64,000 nt of DNA from Spirochaetia bacterium (GTDB taxonomy: Bacteria > Spirochaetota > Spirochaetia > Sphaerochaetales > Sphaerochaetaceae): the NCBI GenBank assembly GCA_022482625.1, contig JAKVOU010000001.1:2156784-2220783 (forward strand). Direction: 5' to 3'. A program made the translations under genes and the position numbers. Positions 9,286-17,355 of this stretch are shown here, piece by piece. The notes below the pieces were generated by a model, which searched no databases, was not told the DNA's origin, and saw only the letters and a program-made list of their open reading frames with translations. Numbering within the stretch: position 1 is the stretch's first letter; each line of letters opens with the position of its first letter.

Positions 9286-10587
9286 TTGCATACGTTAGCT
9301 GTTGAGTTGAATGACCGGTTGAAAGGTACGGTTCCCGGTGAGTTTCTTTCCGCATATGGGAAAAGAATGTATTTTCCGAAAGGTATCGTGGCACAGAGTG
9401 CCGAAGCCAAAAGCCAGGCAAAGCTCTATAATGCTACGGTCGGCCAGGCTTTCAAGGATGGACATCCCATGTACCTTTCCTCTATCTATGATGAATTTAC
9501 GAAGGAACATCTGACGACTAACCAGATCTTTACCTATGCTCCAGGTGGAGGAGAGCCGAAACTGAGGGAGCTTTGGAAAGCTGATATGCTGGAAAAGAAC
9601 CCTGGGTTGGAGGGTAAGACCTTTTCAAGGCCTTTGGTTACTGCCGGTCTGACCCATGCCATTTCAATGATTTGCCGCATGTTCCTTGATGAAGATGATA
9701 CATTGCTCGTTCCTGATTTATTTTGGGACAACTACGACCTTATCGTCACGGAAAATGTCGGGGCTTCTCTTACTACGTTCCCTCTGTTTGATGACAGCGG
9801 ACGCCATTTCAATCTGAATGGCCTGGAAGAAAGCATTGCTGCTGCAAAGGGAAAGAAGCTTGCAATCCTGCTCAACTTCCCCAATAACCCGACAGGCTAT
9901 ACACCGACCAAGACAGAGATGAAAAATATCGCTGATCTGTTGCTTTCTGCCGCTGAAAAGGGACAGAAGATGATAGTGATAGATGATGATGCCTATTTTG
10001 GCTTGTTCTATGAAGCGGATACAGCCAGGGAAAGCTTGTTTTCATATCTTGCCGATGCACATCCGAATATCCTGGCGATAAAGGGAGATGCTGCAACGAA
10101 AGAGGCCATGGTCTGGGGCTTCAGGATCGGATTCATTACGGTTTCCTGCAAGGGATTGACAGCAGACCAGTATGATGCCATCGAAAAGAAATTCATGGGA
10201 GCCATCCGTTGTTCCGTTTCAAATTGTGACAAGCCTGGACAGAATCTGCTTGTCATGGCAATGAGTGACCGCCCAAGTTTCCTGGCTGACAAGAAAAAGG
10301 CCTTGGAAGAAATGGAGAGGCGCTACAGGACTCTTCAGCAAGTTCTTGCAGACAAGCAGGATATGGATTGCTTGAAGCCTTTGGCTTTCAACAGCGGTTA
10401 TTTTATGTCATTTACCTGCAAGGGTGATCCTGAGGAACTGCGGAAGTATCTTCTTTCGAAATACCAGATAGGTGCAATCAATATCATGGGAAAAGTCCTG
10501 AGACTTGCTTACTGTTCAGTAGAGGAAACTGATATCAGGGATTTGATTGACAAAGTATATAAGGCGGCAGGAGAGCTATGGGACTGA
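9286..10587 (+). CDS. PLP-dependent aminotransferase, class I/II fold
   Basis: 433 residues. Transfers amino groups with pyridoxal phosphate; the exact substrate cannot be read from sequence. Motifs: YAPGGGEPKLRELW (substrate arm), LLNFPNNPTGY, DDDAYFGL (Asp binding the PLP pyridine N), and the Schiff-base Lys in AATKEAMVWGFRIGF. The start is TTG, supported by AAGGAG 7 bases upstream at 9273-9278 and by the absence of a nearby in-frame ATG that would keep the N-terminus. It overlaps the following ModE-like regulator gene by 10 bases, so the two are translated together. Confidence 0.9.
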   Translation: MHTLAVELNDRLKGTVPGEFLSAYGKRMYFPKGIVAQSAEAKSQAKLYNATVGQAFKDGHPMYLSSIYDEFTKEHLTTNQIFTYAPGGGEPKLRELWKADMLEKNPGLEGKTFSRPLVTAGLTHAISMICRMFLDEDDTLLVPDLFWDNYDLIVTENVGASLTTFPLFDDSGRHFNLNGLEESIAAAKGKKLAILLNFPNNPTGYTPTKTEMKNIADLLLSAAEKGQKMIVIDDDAYFGLFYEADTARESLFSYLADAHPNILAIKGDAATKEAMVWGFRIGFITVSCKGLTADQYDAIEKKFMGAIRCSVSNCDKPGQNLLVMAMSDRPSFLADKKKALEEMERRYRTLQQVLADKQDMDCLKPLAFNSGYFMSFTCKGDPEELRKYLLSKYQIGAINIMGKVLRLAYCSVEETDIRDLIDKVYKAAGELWD

Positions 10588-10943
10588 AGACCAAGGTATA
10601 CTTGGTAGATGACAAAGGTAACAAATACATGGGTATCGGAGTAGTCTGGCTTTTGGAAGAACTCCAGAAGTGCGGGTCACTGCGGGCCGCTGCAGCAGAT
10701 CTTCAATTGTCATATTCAAAGGCTTATATGATGGTCTGCAACCTTGAAGCATCATTGGGAAGAGAAGTCATTGTGCGTCGTAAAGGCGGTGTGTCGAGGG
10801 CAGGAGCCAGTCTGACCCCTTTTGGTCATGCTTTTCTCAAACGTTACAAACAGTTCCATGAAGATATAAAGAGGGCTGAACGGCCTGTATTTGAAGAATT
10901 TCAGACAGATATCGACCAGATGATAGGAAGGTTTGAAAAATAA
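10578..10943 (+). CDS. ModE-type winged helix-turn-helix regulator
   Basis: 121 residues matching the N-terminal DNA-binding half of ModE: WLLEELQKCGSLRAAAADL followed by QLSYSKAYMMVCNLEASLG, then the wing (VIVRRKGGVSRAGASLTPFG). It has no molybdate-binding MOP domains, so it is the short, one-domain form. In such proteins DNA binding is established but the ligand usually is not. It overlaps the aminotransferase gene and ends 12 bases before the phosphofructokinase gene, so it may act on this small operon. Whether it senses molybdate is unknown; no molybdate transporter is in the window. Confidence 0.85.
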   Translation: MGLKTKVYLVDDKGNKYMGIGVVWLLEELQKCGSLRAAAADLQLSYSKAYMMVCNLEASLGREVIVRRKGGVSRAGASLTPFGHAFLKRYKQFHEDIKRAERPVFEEFQTDIDQMIGRFEK

Positions 10944-10955
10944 ACGGAGGAATCC

Positions 10956-12320
10956 ATGAGCAAAATCAAAAAGACCGAAGAGAAATATGATTTTAATATT
11001 TCTGATCTAGGTGAGGCAAAGATTCCCACTCCGATTGTAATGAGTGAGATATCCGGTGAGGGACGGGCAAATTACGTGAGTGATAATGACCGCCTATATT
11101 TCAGTACCGAAACTATTCTTGACACCAATGGGAATAGGTTGCCGATGTTTGATGATACGGTTGAAAAAGCTGGGCCCCGTCAGAAGATTTATTTCAATCC
11201 TGCCCATGTCCATGCGGCTATCTGTACCTGCGGAGGACTTTGTCCTGGACTTAATAATGTTATCAGGGCTGTGGTACGTTGTTTCTGGTACCGATATGGG
11301 GTACGTAGGATCAGCGGGGTACAGTATGGCTATCGTGGCCTGCTTGAGAACAGTCCTTGGCCGTTGATTGCCCTTGACCCTGATATCGTGGATGATATTC
11401 AGGAAAAAGGTGGTACGATACTCGGTTCTGCCCGCGGTGGCGGAGAACTCGTTGATGAAATAGTAGACTCATTGGAGAGGCTCAATATCACTATCCTGAT
11501 TACCATCGGTGGAGACGGAACTCTTCGCGGAGCCTATGATATCGGCGAAGAAATCAAGAAAAGAGGTCTCAAGATTGCTGTCATCGGTGTACCGAAGACC
11601 ATTGACAACGACCTGTCTTTCATTCAAAGCTCCTTTGGCTTCGATACTGCCGTTACCAACGCAGTTCCCAGTGTCCGATGTGCCCATGTCGAGGCAAAGA
11701 ACTCAATCAATGGTATTGGTTTGGTAAAAGTAATGGGTAGGGAAAGCGGCTTTATTGCAGCCAATACATCCTTGGCACAGTCCGATGTGAATTTCTGCCT
11801 GATTCCTGAAAACCCGTTTGATTTGGAAGGGCCCAATGGACTTCTTGCACATTTGAAGGAAAGGATCCTTACCCGCAAGCATGCTGTCATTCTTGTTGCA
11901 GAAGGTGCCGGACAGGATCTGGTTCCCAAGACAGGGATAAAAGATGCATCAGGGAACATAAAGTATGGAGATATCGGTCTGTTCCTGAAAACGGAAATCA
12001 AACGTTTCTTCGTCGCTGAGGGAATTGAAGTAAACATCAAGTATATAGATCCTTCATACATCATCCGTAGCGCAGCTGCAGATTCCTTTGATTCCATCTA
12101 TTGTGCAAGGTTGGGAGCCCATGCCGTCCATGCTGCGATGGCAGGTAAGACACAATGCCTTATTTCCCAGATCAACAACAAATTTGTTCATATTCCGATC
12201 AAGCAGGCGGTGAGCAGACGTAATCATGTGGATATAGAAGGTAGCCTTTGGAGGGATGTCTTGGAAAATACCCGACAGCCTTTCAGCATGAAAAATGATG
12301 GTGAACTCAATCAGTTCTAA
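10956..12320 (+). CDS. 6-phosphofructokinase, long clade (probably ATP-dependent)
   Basis: 454 residues. Phosphorylates fructose 6-phosphate in glycolysis. The phosphoryl-donor motif reads ITIGGDGTLRG: the Gly after GGD is the residue associated with ATP use, whereas PPi enzymes usually have Asp. The catalytic motif is PKTIDND, with the Lys found both in PPi enzymes and in the ATP-using long clade known from trypanosomes and spirochaetes. I therefore favour ATP as donor. The N-terminal extension of about 70 residues before CTCGGLCPGLNNVIRAVV is typical of that clade. Ribosome site GGAGG lies just before the ATG. A terminator follows at once. Confidence 0.9.
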   Translation: MSKIKKTEEKYDFNISDLGEAKIPTPIVMSEISGEGRANYVSDNDRLYFSTETILDTNGNRLPMFDDTVEKAGPRQKIYFNPAHVHAAICTCGGLCPGLNNVIRAVVRCFWYRYGVRRISGVQYGYRGLLENSPWPLIALDPDIVDDIQEKGGTILGSARGGGELVDEIVDSLERLNITILITIGGDGTLRGAYDIGEEIKKRGLKIAVIGVPKTIDNDLSFIQSSFGFDTAVTNAVPSVRCAHVEAKNSINGIGLVKVMGRESGFIAANTSLAQSDVNFCLIPENPFDLEGPNGLLAHLKERILTRKHAVILVAEGAGQDLVPKTGIKDASGNIKYGDIGLFLKTEIKRFFVAEGIEVNIKYIDPSYIIRSAAADSFDSIYCARLGAHAVHAAMAGKTQCLISQINNKFVHIPIKQAVSRRNHVDIEGSLWRDVLENTRQPFSMKNDGELNQF

Positions 12321-12325
12321 CGTGT

Positions 12326-12355
12326 GGCTCCGGTGATTGACCGGGGCCTTTTTAT
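12326..12355 (+). terminator. rho-independent terminator after the phosphofructokinase gene
   Basis: GGCTCCGGT (12326-12334) pairs with ACCGGGGCC (12340-12348) around a 5-base loop, with one G-U pair, followed by a T tract. It ends the aminotransferase-regulator-phosphofructokinase unit. Confidence 0.9.
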
Positions 12356-12524
12356 TGGTTTGACTTTGTTTTTTGTACAAATAGGATTTCTGTTGTACTC
12401 TCGATACATTTTTACCCAATTAAAAACATAATAAATAATAAAGTAATTCTTTTTAATATAATGTTATATGTAAATTATATACAATTTTTCTAAAAAAATT
12501 TTTCTATTTTTTAAAAAAAAGTAC

Positions 12525-12550
12525 TTGATGTTTGAATTGGTTTGTATTAT
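12525..12550 (+). promoter_or_regulatory. candidate promoter of the small RNA
   Basis: A -10-like TATTAT is at 12545-12550. A weaker -35-like TTGATG lies at 12525-12530, giving a short 14-base spacer. The stretch upstream (about 12420-12520) is extremely A+T rich, as in many strong promoters. The spacing makes the -35 uncertain. Confidence 0.45.
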
Positions 12551-12556
12551 GTTTTG

Positions 12557-12658
12557 AGACGTTAGAGAGACAGACAATACTGAAACTCTACAAACCTCCT
12601 TTTGTTTTGCCTCGGTAGGCTTTTACCTCCTTTTGGCCTACCGGGGATTATTTTTTTC
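12557..12658 (+). ncRNA. candidate small regulatory RNA with two CCUCC motifs
   Basis: No open reading frame is present, yet a promoter-like element and a strong intrinsic terminator bound about 100 bases. The 11-mer ACCTCCTTTTG occurs twice: once unpaired-looking at 12594-12604, and once as the loop of the terminator hairpin at 12625-12635. The hairpin stem is CCTCGGTAGGC (12610-12620) with GCCTACCGGGG (12636-12646), then a T tract. CCUCCUUU is the same sequence as the 3' end of this organism's 16S rRNA, so the loops could pair with Shine-Dalgarno sites of mRNAs, as C-rich loops of known bacterial sRNAs do. Role inferred; no family recognised. Confidence 0.6.
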
Positions 12659-12696
12659 GGTTTCATTTTTTCTTTTTTAAGAAACTGGATTTTATG

Positions 12697-12722
12697 GGTC
12701 AGCAGTCTGCTGGCCATTTTTT
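12697..12722 (+). terminator. second intrinsic terminator downstream of the small RNA
   Basis: GGTCAGC (12697-12703) and GCTGGCC (12709-12715) form a 7-bp stem with a G-U pair around a 5-base loop, followed by ATTTTTTAT. It may be a backup for the small-RNA terminator or belong to a second short transcript. Confidence 0.6.
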
Positions 12723-12863
12723 ATCTTATTTTCTCTATATTGTTCATGAAGTAACTACCAAATAGAAAAGATTTTATTTGGCTGCTTGATACATTCTACC
12801 AATGGCATTGCACTTTTTATAAGCAGAAAATGCCAATGTTTTGCTCTAGATGGCCTGTCTGGT

Positions 12864-14219
12864 TTATGTTATCTGTGTCTGTTTCTTGAAGTAACTCAAT
12901 TCCGGAAGTACCAGGATATAAGCTAAGATTGTAGAAGCATAATCTGAAATAGGCTGAGCAATCTGTATTCCCCGTAGACCAAGGAAATGTGTCAGGATTA
13001 TCAGCAAGGGAATAAGAAATAGTCCCATTCTGGCAATTGAGGCAATGCTGGCCTTAAGGCTTTTTCCGATGACTTGGAGCAACATGGTACTGACGATATT
13101 GAAGGATAAAATAGGAAATGCAAGTGAAAATGCCCTCAGTGCATAGGCACCGATCCTTATGACGTCAGGATCATTTCTGAAAAATTGCACCAGAGTCCTG
13201 GGAAATATCCAACAGAAAGTCATCATGACCAAACCGACGACTACACCTGCTGCTGTACAGAATTGATAGCCATCATAGAGCCTTTTGAATTTTTTTGCTC
13301 CATAGTTAAAGCCACATACAGGTTGAAAACCTTGCCCTAGGCCTATGATGATGCAGACTCCGAAAAAAGATAACCTGGAATCGATGGAAAGTGCTGCGAT
13401 TGCCGTATCTCCATATTTTCCTGCACAGAAATTCAATACGATGGTTGAAATACTGGCGACCATATTCCTGAAAAAAGATGGTGAACCCAACGCAAGCATA
13501 GTGGATATATATCCATTTTTCAGTTTTATGGCAAAAAGTGGATGGCGTAGGTTTCCATGCATCGTACATCCATGCAACAGCAACAGGAAAGAAACGAACT
13601 GGCTGATGATGGTCGCAAGGGCGGCTCCTTTGATTTCCATATGTAGGGGAAAGATGAAGATAGGGTCAAGTATTACATTGATGATGACTCCTGATACGAT
13701 ACCTACCATGGAAAAGAAAGCACTGCCCTGATACCGAAGCTGGTTGTTGAGTACCAAGGCACTCATCATCCGGGGAAAGCCGAAAAGGATGATGGAAGCA
13801 TATGCATGTGCATAAGGACGGATAGTTTCCGTTGTTCCCAGGATACCAAGCAAGGGATTGAGGAAGGCCAGTCCTGTGACCATGAATAAGAGACCAAGCA
13901 GGATAGAAAAATAGAAACCGGTCGAAGCCATTTGTTCGGCTTCCTTTCGTTTGCCTGCACCTAGTTTCTGGGACAGATAGGTTCCGGTCCCTTGACCACA
14001 AGTGAATCCCAAGGCCTGCATGAATCCCATGAGTGGCAGGACGATACCGATTGCTGCAGTTGCACTGGTATTGATTCTCCCGATGAAGAAAGCATCAACC
14101 ATGTTGTACGAAGCTGATACCAGCATGCTTATGATGGTAGGTATGGCGAGTTTTATAATCAGGGGCCTGACTGGTTCAGTCAGCAGGCCTTTCTAGAGAT
14201 CAATATCTTTTCTTTGCAT
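12864..14219 (-). pseudogene. MATE-family multidrug/Na+ exporter with an early in-frame stop
   Basis: The reading frame encodes a 12-helix MATE exporter, which expels cationic drugs using a Na+ or H+ gradient. The uninterrupted part (ATG at 14126) gives 420 residues, but it starts inside the first membrane helix. Reading upstream in the same frame gives the family's normal N-terminus (KGLLTEPVRPLIIKLAIPTIIS) and, before it, MQRKDIDL from an ATG at 14219. Between the two is an in-frame TAG at 14193-14195. No ribosome site precedes the ATG at 14126. Either the gene is inactivated at codon 9, it starts at a non-ATG codon (a CTG follows an AGAAAGG stretch), or the base is an error. The rest of the frame is intact, so any loss is recent. 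Confidence 0.7.
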
Positions 14220-14315
14220 GAATGCTATCATGTCCATTTGTATAAGAAAAAGCAATATTGCTGAAGAAAACCATCTGTTTTTGCTATGTGGATTTTGAAA
14301 AAACAACAGTTATGC

Positions 14316-14344
14316 TTGACTAACCGGCAGAATGTTGTTACCAT
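14316..14344 (+). promoter_or_regulatory. promoter of the glutathione peroxidase gene
   Basis: TTGACT (14316-14321) and TACCAT (14339-14344) with a 17-base spacer form a good sigma-70-type promoter 40 bases before the start codon. The inverted repeat that follows would cover the transcription start. Confidence 0.7.
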
Positions 14345-14347
14345 GTA

Positions 14348-14372
14348 CTTAATGAAAATGAATTTCATTAAG
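14348..14372 (+). promoter_or_regulatory. operator-like inverted repeat before the peroxidase gene
   Basis: CTTAATGAAA (14348-14357) and TTTCATTAAG (14363-14372) are perfect 10-base arms with a 5-base spacer. The repeat covers the expected transcription start and touches the AAGGAG ribosome site (14370-14375). The A+T-rich dyad resembles Fur/PerR-type operators and the gene is a peroxide-defence gene, so peroxide-sensing repression is a reasonable guess. As RNA the same arms could also hide the ribosome site. Confidence 0.6.
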
Positions 14373-14382
14373 GAGTGTGCAA

Positions 14383-14928
14383 ATGAATCTCTACAAATAC
14401 ACAGTAAAAGATCGTAAAGGACAGGATGTAGCGTTGAGTGCTTACAAGGGCAAAGTAGTACTGGTAATCAATACAGCAACAGAATGTGGCTTTACTCCCC
14501 AATATGCACCGCTTGAAGCAATATATGAGGATTTGCATGACAAAGGCCTTGAGATACTTGATTTCCCATGTAACCAGTTCGGAGGACAGGCTCCTGGTAC
14601 GGCAGAGGAAATCCATGAATTCTGCACGGGCCGTTTCGGAGTGAAATTCCCCCAATTTGCAAAGATTGATGTCAATGGTGATAATGCTGATCCTCTTTAC
14701 AAGGATTTGGTACATAATACCAAGTTCGGTGGTTTTGACATGAACCATAAGATTGCTCCTATTCTGGTTGAAATGCTGTCAAAAGCTGACAAGGATTATG
14801 ATAAGAAGAGCACGATCAAATGGAATTTTACCAAGTTCCTTTTTAACAAGGAAGGAAATCTGGTAAGACGATATGAACCTACTGCAAGTCTTGATGGTCT
14901 GAAAAAGGATATCGAAGCACTTCTGTAG
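14383..14928 (+). CDS. glutathione/thioredoxin peroxidase, cysteine type
   Basis: 181 residues from the ATG at 14383, chosen because AAGGAG lies 7 bases upstream (a GTG at 14377 overlaps that site). Reduces peroxides in the cytoplasm. The catalytic residues are visible: peroxidatic Cys in NTATECGFTPQY, Gln in FPCNQFGGQ, and Trp-Asn in KWNFTKF. The peroxidatic residue is encoded by TGT, so this is not a selenoprotein. Bacterial enzymes of this short type usually take electrons from thioredoxin, with the FPCNQ Cys as resolving residue; that is family knowledge. A monocistronic unit with its own operator and terminator. Confidence 0.95.
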   Translation: MNLYKYTVKDRKGQDVALSAYKGKVVLVINTATECGFTPQYAPLEAIYEDLHDKGLEILDFPCNQFGGQAPGTAEEIHEFCTGRFGVKFPQFAKIDVNGDNADPLYKDLVHNTKFGGFDMNHKIAPILVEMLSKADKDYDKKSTIKWNFTKFLFNKEGNLVRRYEPTASLDGLKKDIEALL

Positions 14929-14957
14929 AAGAAAACAACCTCTCTTGTATTTATCTG

Positions 14958-14991
14958 ACGCTCCATGTCTCCAAGCATGGAGCGTTCTTTT
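14958..14991 (+). terminator. terminator of the peroxidase gene
   Basis: ACGCTCCATG (14958-14967) and CATGGAGCGT (14976-14985) form a perfect 10-bp stem followed by TCTTTTT. Confidence 0.9.
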
Positions 14992-14999
14992 TCAGAAAC

Positions 15000-15042
15000 A
15001 GAAAGGCCGTTGCATCTGATATACAACGGCCTTTCTGTTTAC
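15000..15042. terminator. hairpin between converging peroxidase and pgi genes
   Basis: AGAAAGGCCGTTG (15000-15012) and CAACGGCCTTTCT (15024-15036) form a perfect 13-bp stem with an 11-base loop in the gap between converging genes. It probably stops transcripts from either side, although the T tract on each side is short. Confidence 0.65.
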
Positions 15043-15058
15043 CTTAGGATGTGATTGC

Positions 15059-16633
15059 TTAGCCTAACAAATCTGCATAGGCCTTCAGTATGTCATTACC
15101 TTCACAGCCCGCAAGGACTTTTTTTGCAAGTTTTTTCCCAAGTTGGACTCCTTCCTGGTCAAAGGAATTCAAATTCCAGATAAGGCCCTGGAACATTACC
15201 TTGTTTTCAAAATGTGCAAGAAGAGCTCCTAAGACTTTCGGAGTCAGTTGCTTTGCATACAATAGTGATGAGCAACGTTCACCGGCAAACTGTTTGTTCG
15301 GATTGTCATCATTCTTACCTAAGGCAAAGGCAACTATCTGCGCTGCAAGGTTTGCATTGAGTTTCGTTTGGCTATATGAATCTGCTGTTTTGATGTCTTT
15401 GCCATATTGGCAATTCTTGAAGCCAATGAACTGCAATGGTACGATGTCTGTTCCTTGATGCAGCAACTGGTAAAAAGAATGCTGTCCATTGGTTCCCGGT
15501 TCTCCGAAAATAATCGGTCCTGTCGGATATGCTACAGGTTTCCCGAAACGGTTTACATGTTTTCCATTGCTTTCCATGTCCAGTTGCTGCAGATGTGCAG
15601 GGAAACGGGACAATGCTTGTGAATAGGGAAGGATGGCTGTTGTCGGATAACCTATCACATTCCTGAGATATATGCCTATAAAGGCATCCAGCATCGCAGG
15701 GTTGTCTTTCACCTGTGGGGCAAGTGCTTTGATATCTGCTTCATGGGCTCCTTCAAGCAGGGCTTGGAAAACATCGAATCCCAGTGCAATGGAAATTATG
15801 GTACCACCTACGGCACTTGTAGAGCTGTAGCGGCCTCCGATATAGTCATCGATGAAGACTGCATCGCGGACATCTTTGCTTTTTGCCAGAGGGCTGGTTT
15901 TGCTTGTAACGGCAATCATATGCTTCGAAGCATCAAATCCTTCGATTTTGGTTGATTTCAATGCATCAAAGACCAAATCCCTGTTTGTCAGGGTTTCCTG
16001 TGTCGTACCGCTTTTTGAGACAAGGATGAAAAGTGTCGTTTCGAAATCCATGTCCTTGATGACTGCAGCAACATCATCAGGATCGACATTGCTGATGAAT
16101 TTTGCTTCAAGCATCTGCCGTTTCTGACCTTCACACCAGCCTTTCAGTGCCAGGTAAAGGGCTCTTGGGCCCAGGTCGCTGCCCCCGATACCGATTTGAA
16201 CGACAGTCTTGAAAGATTTGCCCGTAGAACCTACCAGTTCGCCATTTCTTATGTCTTCTGATAGCTGTTTGATTTTTTCCAGCTGGCTTTTGTAGAATTG
16301 TCCCTTGTCTTCTCCGTCTGCATGGACCGGACCGAGTACCTGTCCTCTGGTAAGGTGATGGAGCACGAGGCGATTCTCGCCTGTATTCATCCGTTCCCCA
16401 GAAAGGATGGCTTTGTATTTGTCTAGGAGTTGCTGTTCCTGTGCAAGCTCCTGGAAGACTGCCAGGTGCCTTTCATCGATCGGCATGGCGGCATAGTCAT
16501 AGATGATGCCGGCTCCTTCGGTTGCTTTATATGAATTGATGCGTCGGCTGTCCAGGCAGGATTTGAGCCTGACTGGTGCAAGCGCCTTCAATGCCTCGAA
16601 AGAGGCAAGTGTATCAAGATTGTGGAATTCCAT
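15059..16633 (-). CDS. pgi: glucose-6-phosphate isomerase
   Basis: 524 residues, close to the usual length of bacterial Pgi. Interconverts glucose 6-phosphate and fructose 6-phosphate in glycolysis. Motifs: QIGIGGSDLGPRALY, the phosphate-binding SKSGTTQET, the signature GTNGQHSFYQLLHQGTD containing the catalytic His region, and a C-terminal QEGVQLGKKLAKKVL stretch with the catalytic Lys. It begins 12 bases after the argR stop on the same strand, so argR and pgi are likely co-transcribed. Confidence 0.98.
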   Translation of the reverse strand: MEFHNLDTLASFEALKALAPVRLKSCLDSRRINSYKATEGAGIIYDYAAMPIDERHLAVFQELAQEQQLLDKYKAILSGERMNTGENRLVLHHLTRGQVLGPVHADGEDKGQFYKSQLEKIKQLSEDIRNGELVGSTGKSFKTVVQIGIGGSDLGPRALYLALKGWCEGQKRQMLEAKFISNVDPDDVAAVIKDMDFETTLFILVSKSGTTQETLTNRDLVFDALKSTKIEGFDASKHMIAVTSKTSPLAKSKDVRDAVFIDDYIGGRYSSTSAVGGTIISIALGFDVFQALLEGAHEADIKALAPQVKDNPAMLDAFIGIYLRNVIGYPTTAILPYSQALSRFPAHLQQLDMESNGKHVNRFGKPVAYPTGPIIFGEPGTNGQHSFYQLLHQGTDIVPLQFIGFKNCQYGKDIKTADSYSQTKLNANLAAQIVAFALGKNDDNPNKQFAGERCSSLLYAKQLTPKVLGALLAHFENKVMFQGLIWNLNSFDQEGVQLGKKLAKKVLAGCEGNDILKAYADLLG

Positions 16634-16645
16634 TCTGTTCTCCTG

Positions 16646-17116
16646 TCAGTCCTGTATTTCAGGGATACGTGTCTTGAAACTTTCCTGAAGGTCTTCCTTT
16701 GTCATGCCTTCGCGAAGAATGACGAAGATCGTATCATCACCGGCTAGTGTACCCAATATTTCAGGCAAGGCCAAGACATCCAGCGCAATTGCAACGCTGT
16801 TTGCATGTCCAGGTCTTGTCTTGATGACTCCGAAATTGCCGCTGAATTCAATGGAAAGTATACCACGGCGGACATCCTGTATGTAACTTTTTTCTGATTC
16901 ACTTACCATGTCATTCTCTGGCAATGCATAGTAGTAACCTGACCAGCCATCGGATATCTTGCCTACCTTCAGCATCTTGAGATCTCTGGAAAGCGTTGCT
17001 TGGGTAACCGAATAGCCTTCCTTCTTCAGCATTTCCAATAGGGTATCCTGGTTGTCTATCCTATTGTTCTTTATCATTTCCTTGACTACGTTCAGTCGCG
17101 TATGACGTTCTCTCAT
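16646..17116 (-). CDS. argR: arginine repressor
   Basis: 156 residues, the full ArgR length. The N-terminal winged helix (VVKEMIKNNRIDNQDTLLE and VTQATLSRDLKML) binds ARG boxes; the C-terminal half has the arginine-binding, hexamer-forming pattern (TRPGHANSVAIALDV and LGTLAGDDTIFVI with the conserved Gly-Asp-Asp-Thr). A near-perfect dyad upstream at 17183-17200 is a likely autoregulatory site. No arginine genes are in the window, so it acts elsewhere as well. Confidence 0.96.
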   Translation of the reverse strand: MRERHTRLNVVKEMIKNNRIDNQDTLLEMLKKEGYSVTQATLSRDLKMLKVGKISDGWSGYYYALPENDMVSESEKSYIQDVRRGILSIEFSGNFGVIKTRPGHANSVAIALDVLALPEILGTLAGDDTIFVILREGMTKEDLQESFKTRIPEIQD

Positions 17117-17182
17117 TATGTCTGCTCCCCTCTGGACATCGGATCAGTTCCATGTCCGGTCCAAATATGGCTTTGTATGTAC

Positions 17183-17200
17183 ACTGTATAAATATACAGT
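17183..17200 (-). promoter_or_regulatory. ARG-box-like operator upstream of argR
   Basis: ACTGTATA-AA-TATACAGT: perfect 8-base arms around 2 bases, 67 bases before the argR start. Size and A+T-rich centre match ArgR half-site pairs (18 bases), though the outer bases differ from the E. coli consensus. Autoregulation is inferred from position. Confidence 0.6.
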
Positions 17201-17273
17201 AACATCGTACATTTAACAAGGTATAAGTATATTGAAAAAATGAGTTCATATTCTTGGCTTGCCAAACGGTAAT

Positions 17274-17314
17274 TAATACTTCTTTAATACTTTTCTTGTA
17301 AACGGCTAATACTT
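17274..17314 (+). promoter_or_regulatory. Pho-box-like array of 11-base direct repeats
   Basis: The octamer TAATACTT occurs at 17274-17281, 17285-17292 and 17307-17314. The steps are 11 and 22 bases, so the sites share one face of the helix, with a degenerate copy (TTGTAAAC) at the missing place 17296-17303. Known PhoB/PhoP sites are 11-base direct repeats, and this array sits 42 bases before pstS. PhoB binding is therefore the obvious reading. Confidence 0.65.
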
Positions 17315-17355
17315 CTTCCGTAAGGTAAGGCTATCTTATCAAGGAGAGAAACAAT

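Noticed and set aside
10956-12320. PPi-dependent phosphofructokinase
   Set aside because: The donor motif is GGDGT, not GGDD; PKTIDND also occurs in ATP-using long-clade enzymes. Kept as probable ATP type.
14193-14195. Pyrrolysine or other recoding at the TAG in the MATE gene
   Set aside because: No recoding signal or machinery is seen in the window, and the site is in a non-conserved leader; a nonsense change or base error is simpler.
14383-14928. Selenocysteine in glutathione peroxidase
   Set aside because: The peroxidatic codon is TGT (Cys); no in-frame TGA is present.
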